A DNA stretch of 64,000 bases from an uncultured Chlorobiaceae bacterium (lineage in GTDB: Bacteria; Bacteroidota; Chlorobiia; Chlorobiales; Chlorobiaceae): assembly GCA_903843305.1 (NCBI GenBank), contig CAIMPI010000033.1:52286-116285 (forward strand), written 5' to 3'. Position numbers and translations under genes: made by a program. Below are positions 1-10,489 of this stretch, piece after piece (within the stretch, counting starts at the first letter, position 1; every line of letters starts with the position of its first letter). Below the pieces are notes generated by a model. It was not told where the DNA came from, ran no database searches, and saw only the letters and a program-made list of their open reading frames with translations.

Positions 1-1158
1 AAGGAGCATGTTGCGGGCAGTCTGAGGAAAATTGTAGATATAAAACGGAAGGATGAATATTTCTGTATCCCAGAAAATATGGCCGAGATAACCCTCGGAA
101 CTCAGGAATTTTGCGCCTATGCTGGCGGGTCTTGTTGGGCTGTTTATCAGAAGCTGATAGATATTATAACGCAACGCATGCTGGGCTTTTTCATCACCAT
201 TGATAACGATATCTGCCTGCTGCCATTTCTTCTCCCACGCATTGAGATGGGAATGCAATTCAGTATTGATGCCTCTCCGAATGTAGGATTTCAGCTTGCC
301 AATAGTTCTCAAGAACATCGCGCTTCCCTCTATTTCCCGGCTTGTAAGGACAACGGCAAGCTTTTCAAAAACATAGGATTTCCCTTTTTCGACATGGATG
401 GTGATTTCGTTGGTAAACTTCTCCCCGTAGATCCTTGGTTCAATCTGGTGATTTTCGAGCGCAGGGGAGATAAGCTTCCAGGAGGCTGCTTCAGAAATAC
501 GAATTCCGCGTTCACGTGTTTTCATCTCAAGATACATGAATGTTTTGCCTCGTTCGATTCTTTCGAGATGAAGGTGTTTGAGTGTTTCGCGAGGAAAATA
601 CCCCCTGTTGCAAACGTCACCGTTAAGCCCGGTGAAAACTCGTATTGGTCCGGAAAAATTTTTTGGCGTGATTTTAACAAGCATATAACCCAAGTGATCA
701 TCGTGCATGAAGACCAGGCGGATGGTCTCGAACGTTATGATTTTTCCCTGGGGGTCTTTAAAGGTAGTTCTGCGATGGAGAGTGCCTTTTCTCAAATCAA
801 GAACCTGCTCATGAAAGATGGCTTCGCAGGTCGAGTGGCAGAATTTCTGCCCCTCGACCCAGACAGAAACATCTGTCCACATAGGACATTTGACAAGTTC
901 TTCAACAGCGGCTTCAGACTTGTCGTAAATCCCGCTGATATACATACCTCCACAATGTCCGTCAGGCAATTCTTCAAGGCTTCCCCGAATATTAAGGTAG
1001 CCGTTCCCAATGGTCAGCAGTGATTCGTTAACCTGAATGCTTTTTTCGGAATTCCGGAATCCCTTGCGTCTCAATAACCACTCTTCAGGAGAAAGCGATA
1101 GCAATTCTTCAGTAACAGAAGTAATTGTATCTTTACTTTTGAAATAACCTCGTTCCAT
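1..1158 (-). CDS. Glycoside hydrolase family 65 (disaccharide phosphorylase type), N-terminal part
   Basis: Reading the minus strand from an ATG at 1158 gives an unbroken frame of about 386 codons that runs off the left edge of the window, so only the N-terminal half is present. The protein starts MERGYFKSKD. It has the family 65 N-terminal beta-sandwich features (SLLTIGNGYLNIRG near residue 45) and reaches GHIFWDTEIFILPFYIYN, the start of the (alpha/alpha)6 catalytic barrel of maltose, trehalose and kojibiose phosphorylases. These enzymes split alpha-glucosides with phosphate to give beta-glucose-1-phosphate. Substrate cannot be assigned from this half. A GGAG ribosome site lies 9 nt upstream, in the loop of a short hairpin. 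A long open frame on the opposite strand over the same bases is a shadow. Confidence 0.88.
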   Translation of the reverse strand, partial: MERGYFKSKDTITSVTEELLSLSPEEWLLRRKGFRNSEKSIQVNESLLTIGNGYLNIRGSLEELPDGHCGGMYISGIYDKSEAAVEELVKCPMWTDVSVWVEGQKFCHSTCEAIFHEQVLDLRKGTLHRRTTFKDPQGKIITFETIRLVFMHDDHLGYMLVKITPKNFSGPIRVFTGLNGDVCNRGYFPRETLKHLHLERIERGKTFMYLEMKTRERGIRISEAASWKLISPALENHQIEPRIYGEKFTNEITIHVEKGKSYVFEKLAVVLTSREIEGSAMFLRTIGKLKSYIRRGINTELHSHLNAWEKKWQQADIVINGDEKAQHALRYNIYQLLINSPTRPASIGAKFLSSEGYLGHIFWDTEIFILPFYIYNFPQTARNMLL

Positions 1159-1159
1159 A

Positions 1160-1178
1160 AAACACACTCCGTGTGTTT
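1160..1178 (-). promoter_or_regulatory. Hairpin presenting the ribosome binding site of the GH65 gene
   Basis: Bases 1160-1167 and 1171-1178 form an 8-bp perfect inverted repeat with a 3-nt loop. On the minus strand the GGAG ribosome site of the family 65 gene sits at the loop and upper stem. The hairpin could tune translation. That role is inferred from position only. Confidence 0.4.
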
Positions 1179-1633
1179 ATTAATTAACCCGATGTGAGGG
1201 TAAAAAAAGTTGCCAAAATTCAGTACCCTTAAAGGAATATAGTGCCATTATCCAACGTTAATTAAACATTGTGCTGAGTCTAAAAAATCCTGAAAGTCAT
1301 AAATAAGCAGGATAATAGAAGAGTCACATCACTTTAGCTGCTCATGAGAATGGAATTCGATTCTTTGACACAGCTAATATTTATAGTGATTGGAGAGTTA
1401 AAAAATTCAAAGTAAGACTATAAAAAAGCATAACCAATCTTTGGATTCCTGATGACGAAAAGAGAGAATTGATATTCTGTCCAACTCTCTCTTTGGTCAT
1501 CGATTAAAGAATCAATAAGCAATACTTATACCTGTTTCATGGCTGAGGTAGATGTTGAGAACCCTGAATGCCGATATCTAATCTATGCCAATTGCAGTAG
1601 TAATGGTGTTGATGTCTTTCTAACGGTTTACGC
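1179..1633. other. Intergenic stretch with a possible porin-end remnant
   Basis: No intact gene is visible in these roughly 450 AT-rich bases. On the minus strand near 1500-1590 a short open stretch ends in HETGISIAY followed by a stop, which resembles the last strand of an outer-membrane barrel. Stops and a frame change interrupt it upstream, so it may be a decayed gene end. Nothing else is recognised. Confidence 0.3.
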
Positions 1634-2206
1634 TTAAATTCCAAATCTTAAGCCAACAAGGGCGCTGTTGCTTGACAGGCGACTCTGGCTACCATTACTC
1701 AACGTGAATTCCGCCGTTGAGAAGTAACGATAACGGGCATCAAGCGTCACACCTTTGGATATTGGTATCGCAACACCGGCACCAAGCTGATAAGCAAAGA
1801 CACTGTCATGCTCGGACCATCCCCCAAAGCCTGGAAACCTGAGGTCCTCAAATTGAACCCGAGCAGCACCTGCACCAGCAGTAAGATATGGCTTGACGCC
1901 TGATCCGGAAGGGATGTAATAATAGGCGTTGGCTAAAACAGACCAAGTCTCGATATCTCCATTGTAATTAGAACTATTAGTCTGATAGCCCAGTTCACCT
2001 TCAAGGCGGTAGCAATGTTCTTTTATCCCTATTGCGCCGAGCGCAGTGAGGCCGTTATTCATGCCATATTTGACACCTCCATTCTTGATATCGTTCATCC
2101 AGGAGCTTCCAATATTCCCGCTAATGTAAGTCTGTCCCGCTGATGCAGGGGAAGCGCAGAAACCGGTTACTAATGCGGCTGCGAGTAGTGAATAACTTTT
2201 TTTCAT
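1634..2206 (-). CDS. Small outer-membrane beta-barrel protein
   Basis: The product has 190 residues from the ATG at 2206 (MKKSYSLLAA). A Sec signal peptide of about 23 residues ends in ASPASA before GQTYISGN. The mature part has alternating glycine and aromatic strands, GVTLDARYRYFS near the end, and a C-terminal strand SALVGLRFGI. This matches the 8-stranded opacity/OmpA-like porin fold (outer membrane protein beta-barrel family). A longer frame opens 11 codons upstream, but only the chosen start gives a normal signal peptide. The specific role (adhesin, stabiliser or small porin) is not visible. It has no operon partner. Confidence 0.75.
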   Translation of the reverse strand: MKKSYSLLAAALVTGFCASPASAGQTYISGNIGSSWMNDIKNGGVKYGMNNGLTALGAIGIKEHCYRLEGELGYQTNSSNYNGDIETWSVLANAYYYIPSGSGVKPYLTAGAGAARVQFEDLRFPGFGGWSEHDSVFAYQLGAGVAIPISKGVTLDARYRYFSTAEFTLSNGSQSRLSSNSALVGLRFGI

Positions 2207-2239
2207 GGTTTTTTCATGGTTTTTATTAATAAAGCTCAA

Positions 2240-2602
2240 GCTTTGATTTGACCTATATGATTTAACTGACTCTACCGACGAAGTGTTACCTGACTATTAT
2301 GAAAGAGACATTACATAGAACAATTTATTTCATAAATAAATTCCACAAAACAGTATTTTACTCTATCGCTTTAAAAAACAATGCAATAGAAAATGCAAAA
2401 CTAATTTTTTCTTAAAAGACAAACCAAAAAAACTAATAAAACTGAACATTAAACACTTTTCCTTATTTTAAAGGATACAAAAATTGAGTGATAAATAATA
2501 ATTAACTTTGTTAAACAAAGCTATAAAGACAAAAAATCTCCCGAACTCTTTATTCGCCACCCCTGAAAAGGCACACCCAATCAGAGAGTATGTTCTCGGT
2601 CA
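2240..2602. other. AT-rich intergenic region
   Basis: About 360 bases of very AT-rich sequence between the minus-strand barrel gene and the end of the DUF4405 gene. No gene, RNA or convincing terminator is seen. The upstream part probably contains the barrel gene promoter, but no single -35/-10 pair stands out. Confidence 0.4.
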
Positions 2603-3097
2603 TCATAGAGGTCTCAACGGTGTTGCTCTCCCATCAACACCATCGAATTTTGTACTGCCTCTCTGCTGACTATCCGGCGGTTGCGTTGTTTTACCTTCCC
2701 AAGATTTTGAAATGCTTTTACCAAACTCAAGGATTCCCGAAAACGGCTGGACGTTGTAGTATGTCCCGAACCCGAAAAGAAGAGAGAGTATTATAATGAC
2801 AAGGAGTTCTCCGGGGCTTCTCAATCCAACCGTAGCTTTTGTGTTCAAGTAGGAGAAGAACACCTTCCAGTTACTAATGAAAAGGTGAAACAGAGAGGTC
2901 AAAGAAAAGGCAAATCCAAAAATAATGTGCTGGTTTTGCCACTCGGATTTTGTAAGGCCGATCAAACGCCACACCGTTGCCTTGGGACCTCGTCCGGAAG
3001 GTCCGATATAGAGGATCACTCCTGAAACCAGAACCATGAAAAAAAAGAGGAACAGCCCGAAGCTTATAAAAATCCGCCAATTGAAAGATTTGTTCAT
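2603..3097 (-). CDS. DUF4405 integral membrane protein
   Basis: A 164-residue protein with three strong transmembrane helices at about residues 9-31, 56-76 and 95-114. The first helix is followed by SGRGPKATVWRLIGL and then QNQHIIFGFAFSLTSLFHL, the layout of DUF4405/cytochrome-b561-like small membrane proteins. Histidines near residues 57 and 68 are the kind that ligate heme in related families. The C-terminal tail of about 40 residues is polar. Its start codon overlaps the stop of the small upstream gene (ATGA at 3094-3097), so the two are probably translationally coupled. Function is unknown; a membrane redox role is possible from family resemblance only. Confidence 0.7.
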   Translation of the reverse strand: MNKSFNWRIFISFGLFLFFFMVLVSGVILYIGPSGRGPKATVWRLIGLTKSEWQNQHIIFGFAFSLTSLFHLFISNWKVFFSYLNTKATVGLRSPGELLVIIILSLLFGFGTYYNVQPFSGILEFGKSISKSWEGKTTQPPDSQQRGSTKFDGVDGRATPLRPL

Positions 3098-3240
3098 TGT
3101 GTACTCTCCTGATAAAAAATTATCCGCTGATTCCGGTCATTGTCATTCATACTGTCATCAGTTAGCCATCGGAAAACATCTTCCTCCGAATCAGCGGAAA
3201 ACGCTTGCTCCATTCTGGAGTAGTGGAGTTGATAATGCAT
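3094..3240 (-). CDS. Small hypothetical protein coupled to the DUF4405 gene
   Basis: A 48-residue protein starting MHYQLHYSRM with an AAGGA ribosome site about 10 nt upstream. The frame stays open further upstream, but the site and the residue composition favour this start. The product is acidic and has no membrane helix or recognised domain. The ATGA overlap with the next gene is the main support for it being real. Confidence 0.5.
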   Translation of the reverse strand: MHYQLHYSRMEQAFSADSEEDVFRWLTDDSMNDNDRNQRIIFYQESTQ

Positions 3241-3364
3241 GATTACAGATCCTTTTAATCTGAATTGATGAATTGGCACTCTCTTGGTCGAGTACCGTCG
3301 AACTACAACTTGGAAGGGGAAGGATGCTGTGTATACTGCCTTTTTCTTATAGATAAACACCAAT

Positions 3365-3921
3365 GAGCTTTACTTCTTCTGATAACGCTTTAAAAAATAA
3401 TGCTATACAATAAAAATCATTAATCAGATAAAAAGAAAAATAAAATCATTAATAAAATATCTGTTTTTATATACAAAGCACACTTGCATTATTTATAATA
3501 ATACGGAAAATTTAATAGCTTTAACAAATAAAGTTATTAAATAACAAAAAATATTTAAGGATATAGCTATTTAGCGCTTTGAGGATTATAAGCCTTGAAT
3601 AGGCAATACGTCAGTAGCTCTTTGAGCACGGCCAAACAAAGCCGATTGTCGGGCTTTTGCTTTATCTGCAATAAATATAAATGGTTATAATCAAGAATGG
3701 CTGCACTCGAAAAACACAAGGCAACCCCGCGAAGTTGCCAAGGATGTTTCGTGTTTCAATGCCGTTGCTATTTGATTATCGCTGCCCCTGGCTGATTTGT
3801 GCTTGTCTGACATACAATATAGCGTCTTGACATGATACTATAATGGTTTGTGCTTTATGGGGAAAAGCACGTGATAATATAGACAAGGGTTTTGGATTTG
3901 CAGGGAAAGAGAGATATCGCT
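3365..3921. other. Intergenic region without a recognisable gene
   Basis: Very AT-rich from 3365 to 3560. From 3590 to 3840 the sequence is closer to coding composition but broken by stops in all frames. GCCGATTGTCGGGCTTTTGC near 3640 resembles a weak terminator hairpin. No gene is supported. Confidence 0.35.
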
Positions 3922-4080
3922 TTCCTTTTTTCCTCCAAAATCTTCAATCTTTCTATCTGGTTTGTTACTTTATATCCATAAAAACAAAGCGTTGTAACAC
4001 AAACAACCCGGGACACTGTGAATTCAGCGACGATTGCTTCCGGCGAGATCCCTCCTGTCCCCCATTTGAGCTGGAAATAA
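3922..4080 (+). pseudogene. Degenerate copy of the promoter and first codons of the FAD-linked oxidase gene
   Basis: Bases 3922-4050 align, by eye at roughly three quarters identity, with 44212-44343, the region leading into the 1210-residue oxidase gene. Shared blocks include GGTTTGTTACTTT and the start region. Here the GTG at 4018 begins VNSATIASGEIP, against VKPATIASREIP at 44308, then diverges and stops after 20 codons. It is therefore a truncated paralogous copy of a 5' end, now directly ahead of the OprB porin gene. It may supply the porin promoter or act as a leader reading frame; both are inferences. Confidence 0.6.
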
Positions 4081-4095
4081 AAATTGAGTATTTCA

Positions 4096-5448
4096 ATGTT
4101 TAGTGATCGAAGCGCTGTTTCTGGAGAATTTCGCAGGAAGAGAGGCCTTTCAAGTGGACATCGCTTTTTCGATTGGGATAAGAATGTCGGGTATTGGTTG
4201 GCCAGCAAATTCTTTCAATGCTGCCGGGTCATTATAGCAAGTTTTTGTTTTGTCGCGGTTTTGTATGCTTATGACCTGAACGCTGTAGCGTCTGCGGCAA
4301 GCAAACCGAAAAGTTGGCTCGAGTGGGAGCAGCTCACAGGCGACTGGGGTGGCGGACGTGCAGCTCTCGCAGATCGTGGTGTTTCGCCTTACATGACTTG
4401 GACGTCGCAGATTACTCACAGTCTCCATGGTGGTTTGCGTTCTGGCACAGATGTGGAAGGAGTAGTCGAGTTCGGTGCCGATTTCGATCTTCAGAAACTG
4501 GGTGCCTGGAACGGGGCGACGATCCATACCAGCGGATTCTGGATTCAGGATAACAACGATCCCTCCGCTGACTTTGTCGGCAACTTTGACGAGGTGAGCA
4601 ATCTTGCGGCGCTGCGAAGTGTGAGATTTTATCAGGCTTATGTGAAGCAGAACTTTTTTGCTGGCAAGTTGATCGCAAAATTAGGGCAGCTCGCGCTTGA
4701 CGACGACTTTATGATTTCCTCTCAGTCGTCCATGTTCGTGAATGCCTCGTTCGGTTCATTGCCCGTTCTTTCGGCGAACACGAAGGCGCCGATTTACCCG
4801 TTGGGCGCTCTCGGCGTTTGGGCGCAGATGAATTTCACCAGTGCGTTCCGGTTGCAAATGGGCGTCTATGACGGGAATGCTGGAACTCAGACCAGTAACC
4901 GCGATGGGTTCGACTATTCCCTGAGCAATCGCCAGGGTGCGGCCATTATGACTGAGTTTGGACTGGATGGAGGTTCAGGTACCTACAAACTTGGTGCTTT
5001 GTTCCACACTGGCGAATTTACGGATTACCGAAACGGCGATACGCGATCAGGCAATTACGCGTTATATTTTGTGCTTGATCAGATGCTGACAGGCAATCGT
5101 GATACACCAACGCTGGGAGTGTTCCTGCGTAGTGGCCTGAGTCCGCTGGTTGGGTGCAACGAGGTCGACTGGTATGTTGATGCAGGAATTACCGATCGAG
5201 GTCTCTTCAATGGTGACCGTATTGGAATCGGTTTCAGTCATTCCAGCTTTGCCGGAGCTTTTGTCGAGTCGCAAAGCAACTCTGGAGCCCCTGTGACTGA
5301 TGCTGAATCGGTGATTGAACTGAGCTATCAGAAACAAATTACGCACTGGAGCATGATTCAGCCAGATTTACAGTATGTCATCAATCCGCAGAATGCGGCA
5401 GCCCACAACGCTCTGGTGGCTGCTCTTCGTATGAAACTCAGCTTTTAG
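4096..5448 (+). CDS. OprB-family carbohydrate-selective porin
   Basis: About 450 residues. After a long N-terminal extension comes a hydrophobic segment at about residues 45-70 (VIIASFCFVAVLYAYDLNA), probably the signal peptide. Then WLEWEQLTGDWGGGRAALADRGV, the hallmark start of OprB porins, in which a helix plugs the 16-strand barrel. The sequence ends in a C-terminal strand LVAALRMKLSF with terminal phenylalanine. OprB porins pass sugars and other small solutes through the outer membrane. The extension before the signal peptide is unusually long, so the ATG at 4096 may not be the true start, but no better ATG is seen. The gene lies just behind a duplicated promoter fragment, and arfB begins 4 nt after its stop. 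Confidence 0.85.
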   Translation: MFSDRSAVSGEFRRKRGLSSGHRFFDWDKNVGYWLASKFFQCCRVIIASFCFVAVLYAYDLNAVASAASKPKSWLEWEQLTGDWGGGRAALADRGVSPYMTWTSQITHSLHGGLRSGTDVEGVVEFGADFDLQKLGAWNGATIHTSGFWIQDNNDPSADFVGNFDEVSNLAALRSVRFYQAYVKQNFFAGKLIAKLGQLALDDDFMISSQSSMFVNASFGSLPVLSANTKAPIYPLGALGVWAQMNFTSAFRLQMGVYDGNAGTQTSNRDGFDYSLSNRQGAAIMTEFGLDGGSGTYKLGALFHTGEFTDYRNGDTRSGNYALYFVLDQMLTGNRDTPTLGVFLRSGLSPLVGCNEVDWYVDAGITDRGLFNGDRIGIGFSHSSFAGAFVESQSNSGAPVTDAESVIELSYQKQITHWSMIQPDLQYVINPQNAAAHNALVAALRMKLSF

Positions 5449-5451
5449 ACC

Positions 5452-5865
5452 ATGTTGCAGATTACCAGTACCATTGCCATCCCTGATGACGAAATTGAAC
5501 TCCAGACCATGCGAGCGCAGGGGGCGGGCGGCCAGAATGTCAACAAGGTCGAAACCGCTGTGCATCTGCGTTTTGACATCAAAGCCTCATCACTCCCCGA
5601 TGATTTTCTTGAAAAACTGCTGCTTCTGAAAGATCATCGCCTCTCGAAGGATGGCGTAATCATCATCAAAGCGCAACGGTACCGTTCACAGGAGAAAAAC
5701 CGGACGGATGCCATATTACGCCTGCAAGCGCTGCTTCAGCGAGCTGCTCAACCCGTCAAAAAACGCAAAGCCACATCACCGACGAAAAGCTCGAAGGAGC
5801 GACGCATCGAGAGCAAGGTGAAACGAGGAGCCGTGAAGGCAACAAGAGGGCCGGTGGATTATTGA
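5452..5865 (+). CDS. arfB: Alternative ribosome-rescue factor B (peptidyl-tRNA hydrolase)
   Basis: The 137-residue product has the release-factor catalytic GGQ at residues 26-28 in RAQGAGGQNVNKVETAV. A basic lysine/arginine-rich tail (from about residue 105) is typical of ArfB (YaeJ), which inserts into the empty mRNA channel of stalled ribosomes and hydrolyses the peptidyl-tRNA. The length matches the family (about 140). The gene starts 4 nt after the porin stop, but the two functions are unrelated. Confidence 0.92.
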   Translation: MLQITSTIAIPDDEIELQTMRAQGAGGQNVNKVETAVHLRFDIKASSLPDDFLEKLLLLKDHRLSKDGVIIIKAQRYRSQEKNRTDAILRLQALLQRAAQPVKKRKATSPTKSSKERRIESKVKRGAVKATRGPVDY

Positions 5866-5886
5866 TGGCCCCATTGGAATAACTTT

Positions 5887-8430
<2,544 letters not shown>

Positions 8431-8574
8431 GTCTTTTATCCTTCACAGTCTGCAGTTTTATCAAAAAAGCACGGAATTTTCTTTTCGTGTTATTTGATTC
8501 TGTATTACTGAAGTTTGCCCCCTGCGCTCTTCATAACCCCCACTGCGCTCTGAATCGGGAGGACTTTTTTGTCG

Positions 8575-8606
8575 CTACCAACATCCCGTCCCTCCGGGGC
8601 TTGAAA
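8575..8606 (+). repeat. Dispersed CTACCAACAT repeat, single unit
   Basis: CTACCAACAT is followed by a short palindrome GTCCCTCCGGGGC. The same head plus a C-rich/G-rich palindrome recurs at 9097-9130 and, inverted, at 54266-54292, so this is a dispersed intergenic palindromic unit. Confidence 0.55.
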
Positions 8607-8982
8607 ACAATGTGCATTTCCTAAAGTGCCGTAGGTATGACATCTTGGTAGAAATCTTATTGAATTGTTCCCCAGGAAACACCTTCTAACCCCTTTTATT
8701 CTTAGTATGATACAATTTATTTTACAACACAGTTACAATACAATAAGTTTTCAGCCCTTTCAAAAGTCCTTATCCCTTGGGTATTCCTCTTTTCATCAAC
8801 AAGCAAGAAGCCTTTTCCCGTCGTTCAGGGTGCTCCAATAGCTGCTGAGGGAACAAGTTTGGTTGGTGAGCGGTGAAAAATTTTGTAGAATGATGTGTGT
8901 TAAGTGCTCTGAAAAACTCTTTTTTTATGACATTGCTCGACACTCAATCCTCTGAGATGTTGAGGGGAACCAATTGGTAATA

Positions 8983-9025
8983 TCCAGCGGCTTGGTTTTA
9001 TGGCAGGCGAGATTTCTGTACCTGA
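8983..9025 (+). pseudogene. Fragment of a Phd/YefM-type antitoxin gene
   Basis: 43 bp matching 10371-10413 at 40 positions and encoding QRLGFMAGEISVPE, the C-terminal part of the antitoxin family seen intact upstream of the DGR-1 target. Nothing of the rest of the gene is visible on either side. It is a remnant left by recombination. Confidence 0.6.
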
Positions 9026-9096
9026 GAAACTCATTTTGAAATGCCACTCCAGTCCGTGGGGCCACAAAAAAAGAAGGAGGGTGGCCTTGTTCTTTT

Positions 9097-9173
9097 CTAC
9101 CAACATCTCATCCCTACGGGATTTCAGAAAATGCTCTTTGTTTTCCAGCCCCTGCGGGGCGGCATATTGGTAG
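9097..9173. repeat. 77-bp element with terminal inverted repeats
   Basis: It begins CTACCAACAT and ends ATATTGGTAG, inverted repeats matching at 9 of 10 positions. Each half holds its own palindrome (TCCCTACGGGA and GCCCCTGCGGGGC). The right half continues into a longer segment that is duplicated at 63696-63810. The structure suggests a small REP/MITE-like element; no encoded protein. Confidence 0.55.
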
Positions 9174-9217
9174 CAAAAAAACCCTTTCTCCCTCTCTTTT
9201 TCGGAGGTAGAAGTGGC

Positions 9218-9298
9218 ATGTCAAAAAGAGTTTCTCAGGAAGGATTGCGAATCCACAATGAAGGTTTTTCAACGAGTAAAGTTTGTCTTTTGCATTGA
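9218..9298 (+). pseudogene. Truncated copy of the 42-residue small ORF at 63789
   Basis: Starts MSKRVSQEG after a strong GGAGG site. The first six residues and about 90 bp upstream are almost identical to the small reading frame at 63789. After codon 6 the sequences diverge and this copy stops at 26 residues. It is probably a breakpoint remnant. Confidence 0.45.
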
Positions 9299-9583
9299 AA
9301 AGTTGGTAAATGACTATATTTCCTGCAACTGTTTTCAGGTTTACCTCTGAAGAACAACTTGACGCCGATTTATGCCCAAGCTATTTCCTTCCCTGAATTG
9401 CATCAGGAGCAAGGTTTGATGCAGAACCTCGAAACAGCTACTTTTTGTAAGGTATCGCTTATATTACTTTTTAAAAGCTGCTGAAAGCTTTTTCATTAGG
9501 GTTAATTCAAGAGAGCCTGTTTTTGGCCTGCACGTCAGGCAGAACAAGGAGTAGTTGCTCAACATAATCGTAAAGAGATCGTC

Positions 9584-9808
9584 ATGAAGACTCATACTGT
9601 TTCTGTATTTGATCTGACTCCACCAGAGAAGCTGCAGTTGGTTGAAGATCTCTGGGATGATCTGGCCGCCACACCGGCAGATGTTCCTCTCTATGAATGG
9701 CAGAAAAAAGAGTTGGCTCGTCGAAAGGCTAACCTGATGAACAACCCGGCGTCAGGACTTTCCTGGGCAGAGGTAAAACTCAAAGTACGTAGTCGTTATG
9801 TCCTATAA
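9584..9808 (+). CDS. Addiction-module antitoxin, CHP02574 family
   Basis: A 74-residue protein with the family pattern LTPPEKLQLVEDLWDDLA near residues 11-28 and ELARRKANLMNNPASGLSWAEVKLKVRS at the end. Members are antitoxins paired with ParE/RelE toxins: they bind the toxin and repress the operon. It overlaps the toxin gene by 11 nt, the usual arrangement. Intact by length. Confidence 0.85.
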   Translation: MKTHTVSVFDLTPPEKLQLVEDLWDDLAATPADVPLYEWQKKELARRKANLMNNPASGLSWAEVKLKVRSRYVL

Positions 9809-10097
9809 TCTGATAATCGCCCCGGAGGCACAAAAGGATGTTGATGATGCGTATTGGTGGTATGAAGATCGTCGTACCGGTTTGGGAGAGGAGTTCCTTG
9901 GTTGTGTGGATGTTTGTGTTCAGACAATTTGCCGCATCCCGGATCTCTATCCTGTAGTCCATGAGCATTATCGCCGGGCATTAGTGAGGCGGTTTCCCTA
10001 TTCTGTTTTTTACGAGTTCACTCCTGAAAGTGTCACTATTTACAGCATTTTCCACTCGTCCCGAGATCCAAAGAAGTGGCACACTCTTTTGAAGTGA
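9798..10097 (+). CDS. ParE/RelE-superfamily toxin
   Basis: A 99-residue protein with the ParE-type fold signature: YNLIIAPEAQKDVDDAYWWYEDRRTGLGEEFL at the N-terminus and the C-terminal block VRRFPYSVFYEF followed by IYSIFHSSRDPKKW. ParE members poison gyrase and RelE members cut mRNA on the ribosome; sequence alone does not decide which. It overlaps the antitoxin gene, supporting a working module. A pseudogene of a related toxin lies at 36025-36211. Confidence 0.85.
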   Translation: MSYNLIIAPEAQKDVDDAYWWYEDRRTGLGEEFLGCVDVCVQTICRIPDLYPVVHEHYRRALVRRFPYSVFYEFTPESVTIYSIFHSSRDPKKWHTLLK

Positions 10098-10107
10098 TAG
10101 CGCAACT

Positions 10108-10171
10108 TTCCAAAGAGACAGAAAAAATTTGGTTCAAGAATTCCTCCTGCAAATCGTATTGAAAAGCTTTC
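10108..10171 (+). pseudogene. Deleted higB toxin remnant
   Basis: Bases 10108-10132 and 10133-10171 match the start (14133-14157) and the middle (from 14251) of the intact HigB-type gene on the far side of DGR-1. About 93 bp between the two blocks are missing here, and the 3' part is lost. DGR-1 therefore lies between a remnant and an intact copy of the same toxin gene. Confidence 0.65.
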
Positions 10172-10216
10172 TATTTCTTCAACCAGTCATATTCCACTTG
10201 AACAGGAGTGACAATA

Positions 10217-10489
10217 ATGATACCGAAGATGCAGACCGTCACACTTCAAGATGCGGAAACCCAACTTGCCCGACTGGTTGAACAGGCCGCTCGTGGTGAA
10301 GCTTTTATTATCAGCAAGGCAGGGCGACCAATGGTTAAAGTGATACCCTTCGATACCACAATTGATCATGTCCAGCGGCTTGGTTTTATGGCAGGACAGA
10401 TTTCTGTTCCTGAAGATTTTGGGGTAGTAGCGAGATTGCCGCATTATTTGTTTGAGATAGTAACCGCGATTATTGAACTCACACCCTGA
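10217..10489 (+). CDS. Phd/YefM-type antitoxin with altered C-terminus
   Basis: From the ATG at 10217 (AGGAG 8 nt upstream) it reads MIPKMQTVTLQDAETQLARL, then ARGEAFIISKAGRPMVKVIPF, the DNA-binding and dimer part of Phd/YefM antitoxins. After PEDF the frame turns into VVARLPHYLFEI. The +1 frame instead reads GSSEIAALF, the usual end of this subfamily, so a frameshift or small deletion has replaced the toxin-binding tail. No toxin follows: the stop overlaps the start of the DGR-1 target (TGATG at 10487-10491). The N-terminal repressor half may still work and could control the downstream gene. Confidence 0.75.
   Translation: MIPKMQTVTLQDAETQLARLVEQAARGEAFIISKAGRPMVKVIPFDTTIDHVQRLGFMAGQISVPEDFGVVARLPHYLFEIVTAIIELTP

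Larger units (their letters stand above)
8431..9583. other. Repeat-rich intergenic region with gene remnants
   Basis: About 1.15 kb without an intact gene. It contains two dispersed CTACCAACAT-type palindromic elements (8575-8606 and 9097-9173), a fragment of a Phd-type antitoxin gene (8983-9025) and a truncated small reading frame (9218-9298) also found near the right end of the window. The rest is AT-rich. It marks the left edge of the accessory region that holds DGR-1. Confidence 0.55.

Noticed and set aside
79..1023. Plus-strand open frame of 314 codons
   Set aside because: It lies antisense to a continuous GH65 reading frame with clear family motifs, and its own protein shows none.
3855..4208. 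Minus-strand 117-codon frame and plus-strand 86-codon frame
   Set aside because: They cover the duplicated promoter region and the porin start; no family features.
8440..9300. Repeats examined as a possible CRISPR array
   Set aside because: Units are few, unequal in spacing and palindromic with inverted orientation; no cas gene is nearby.
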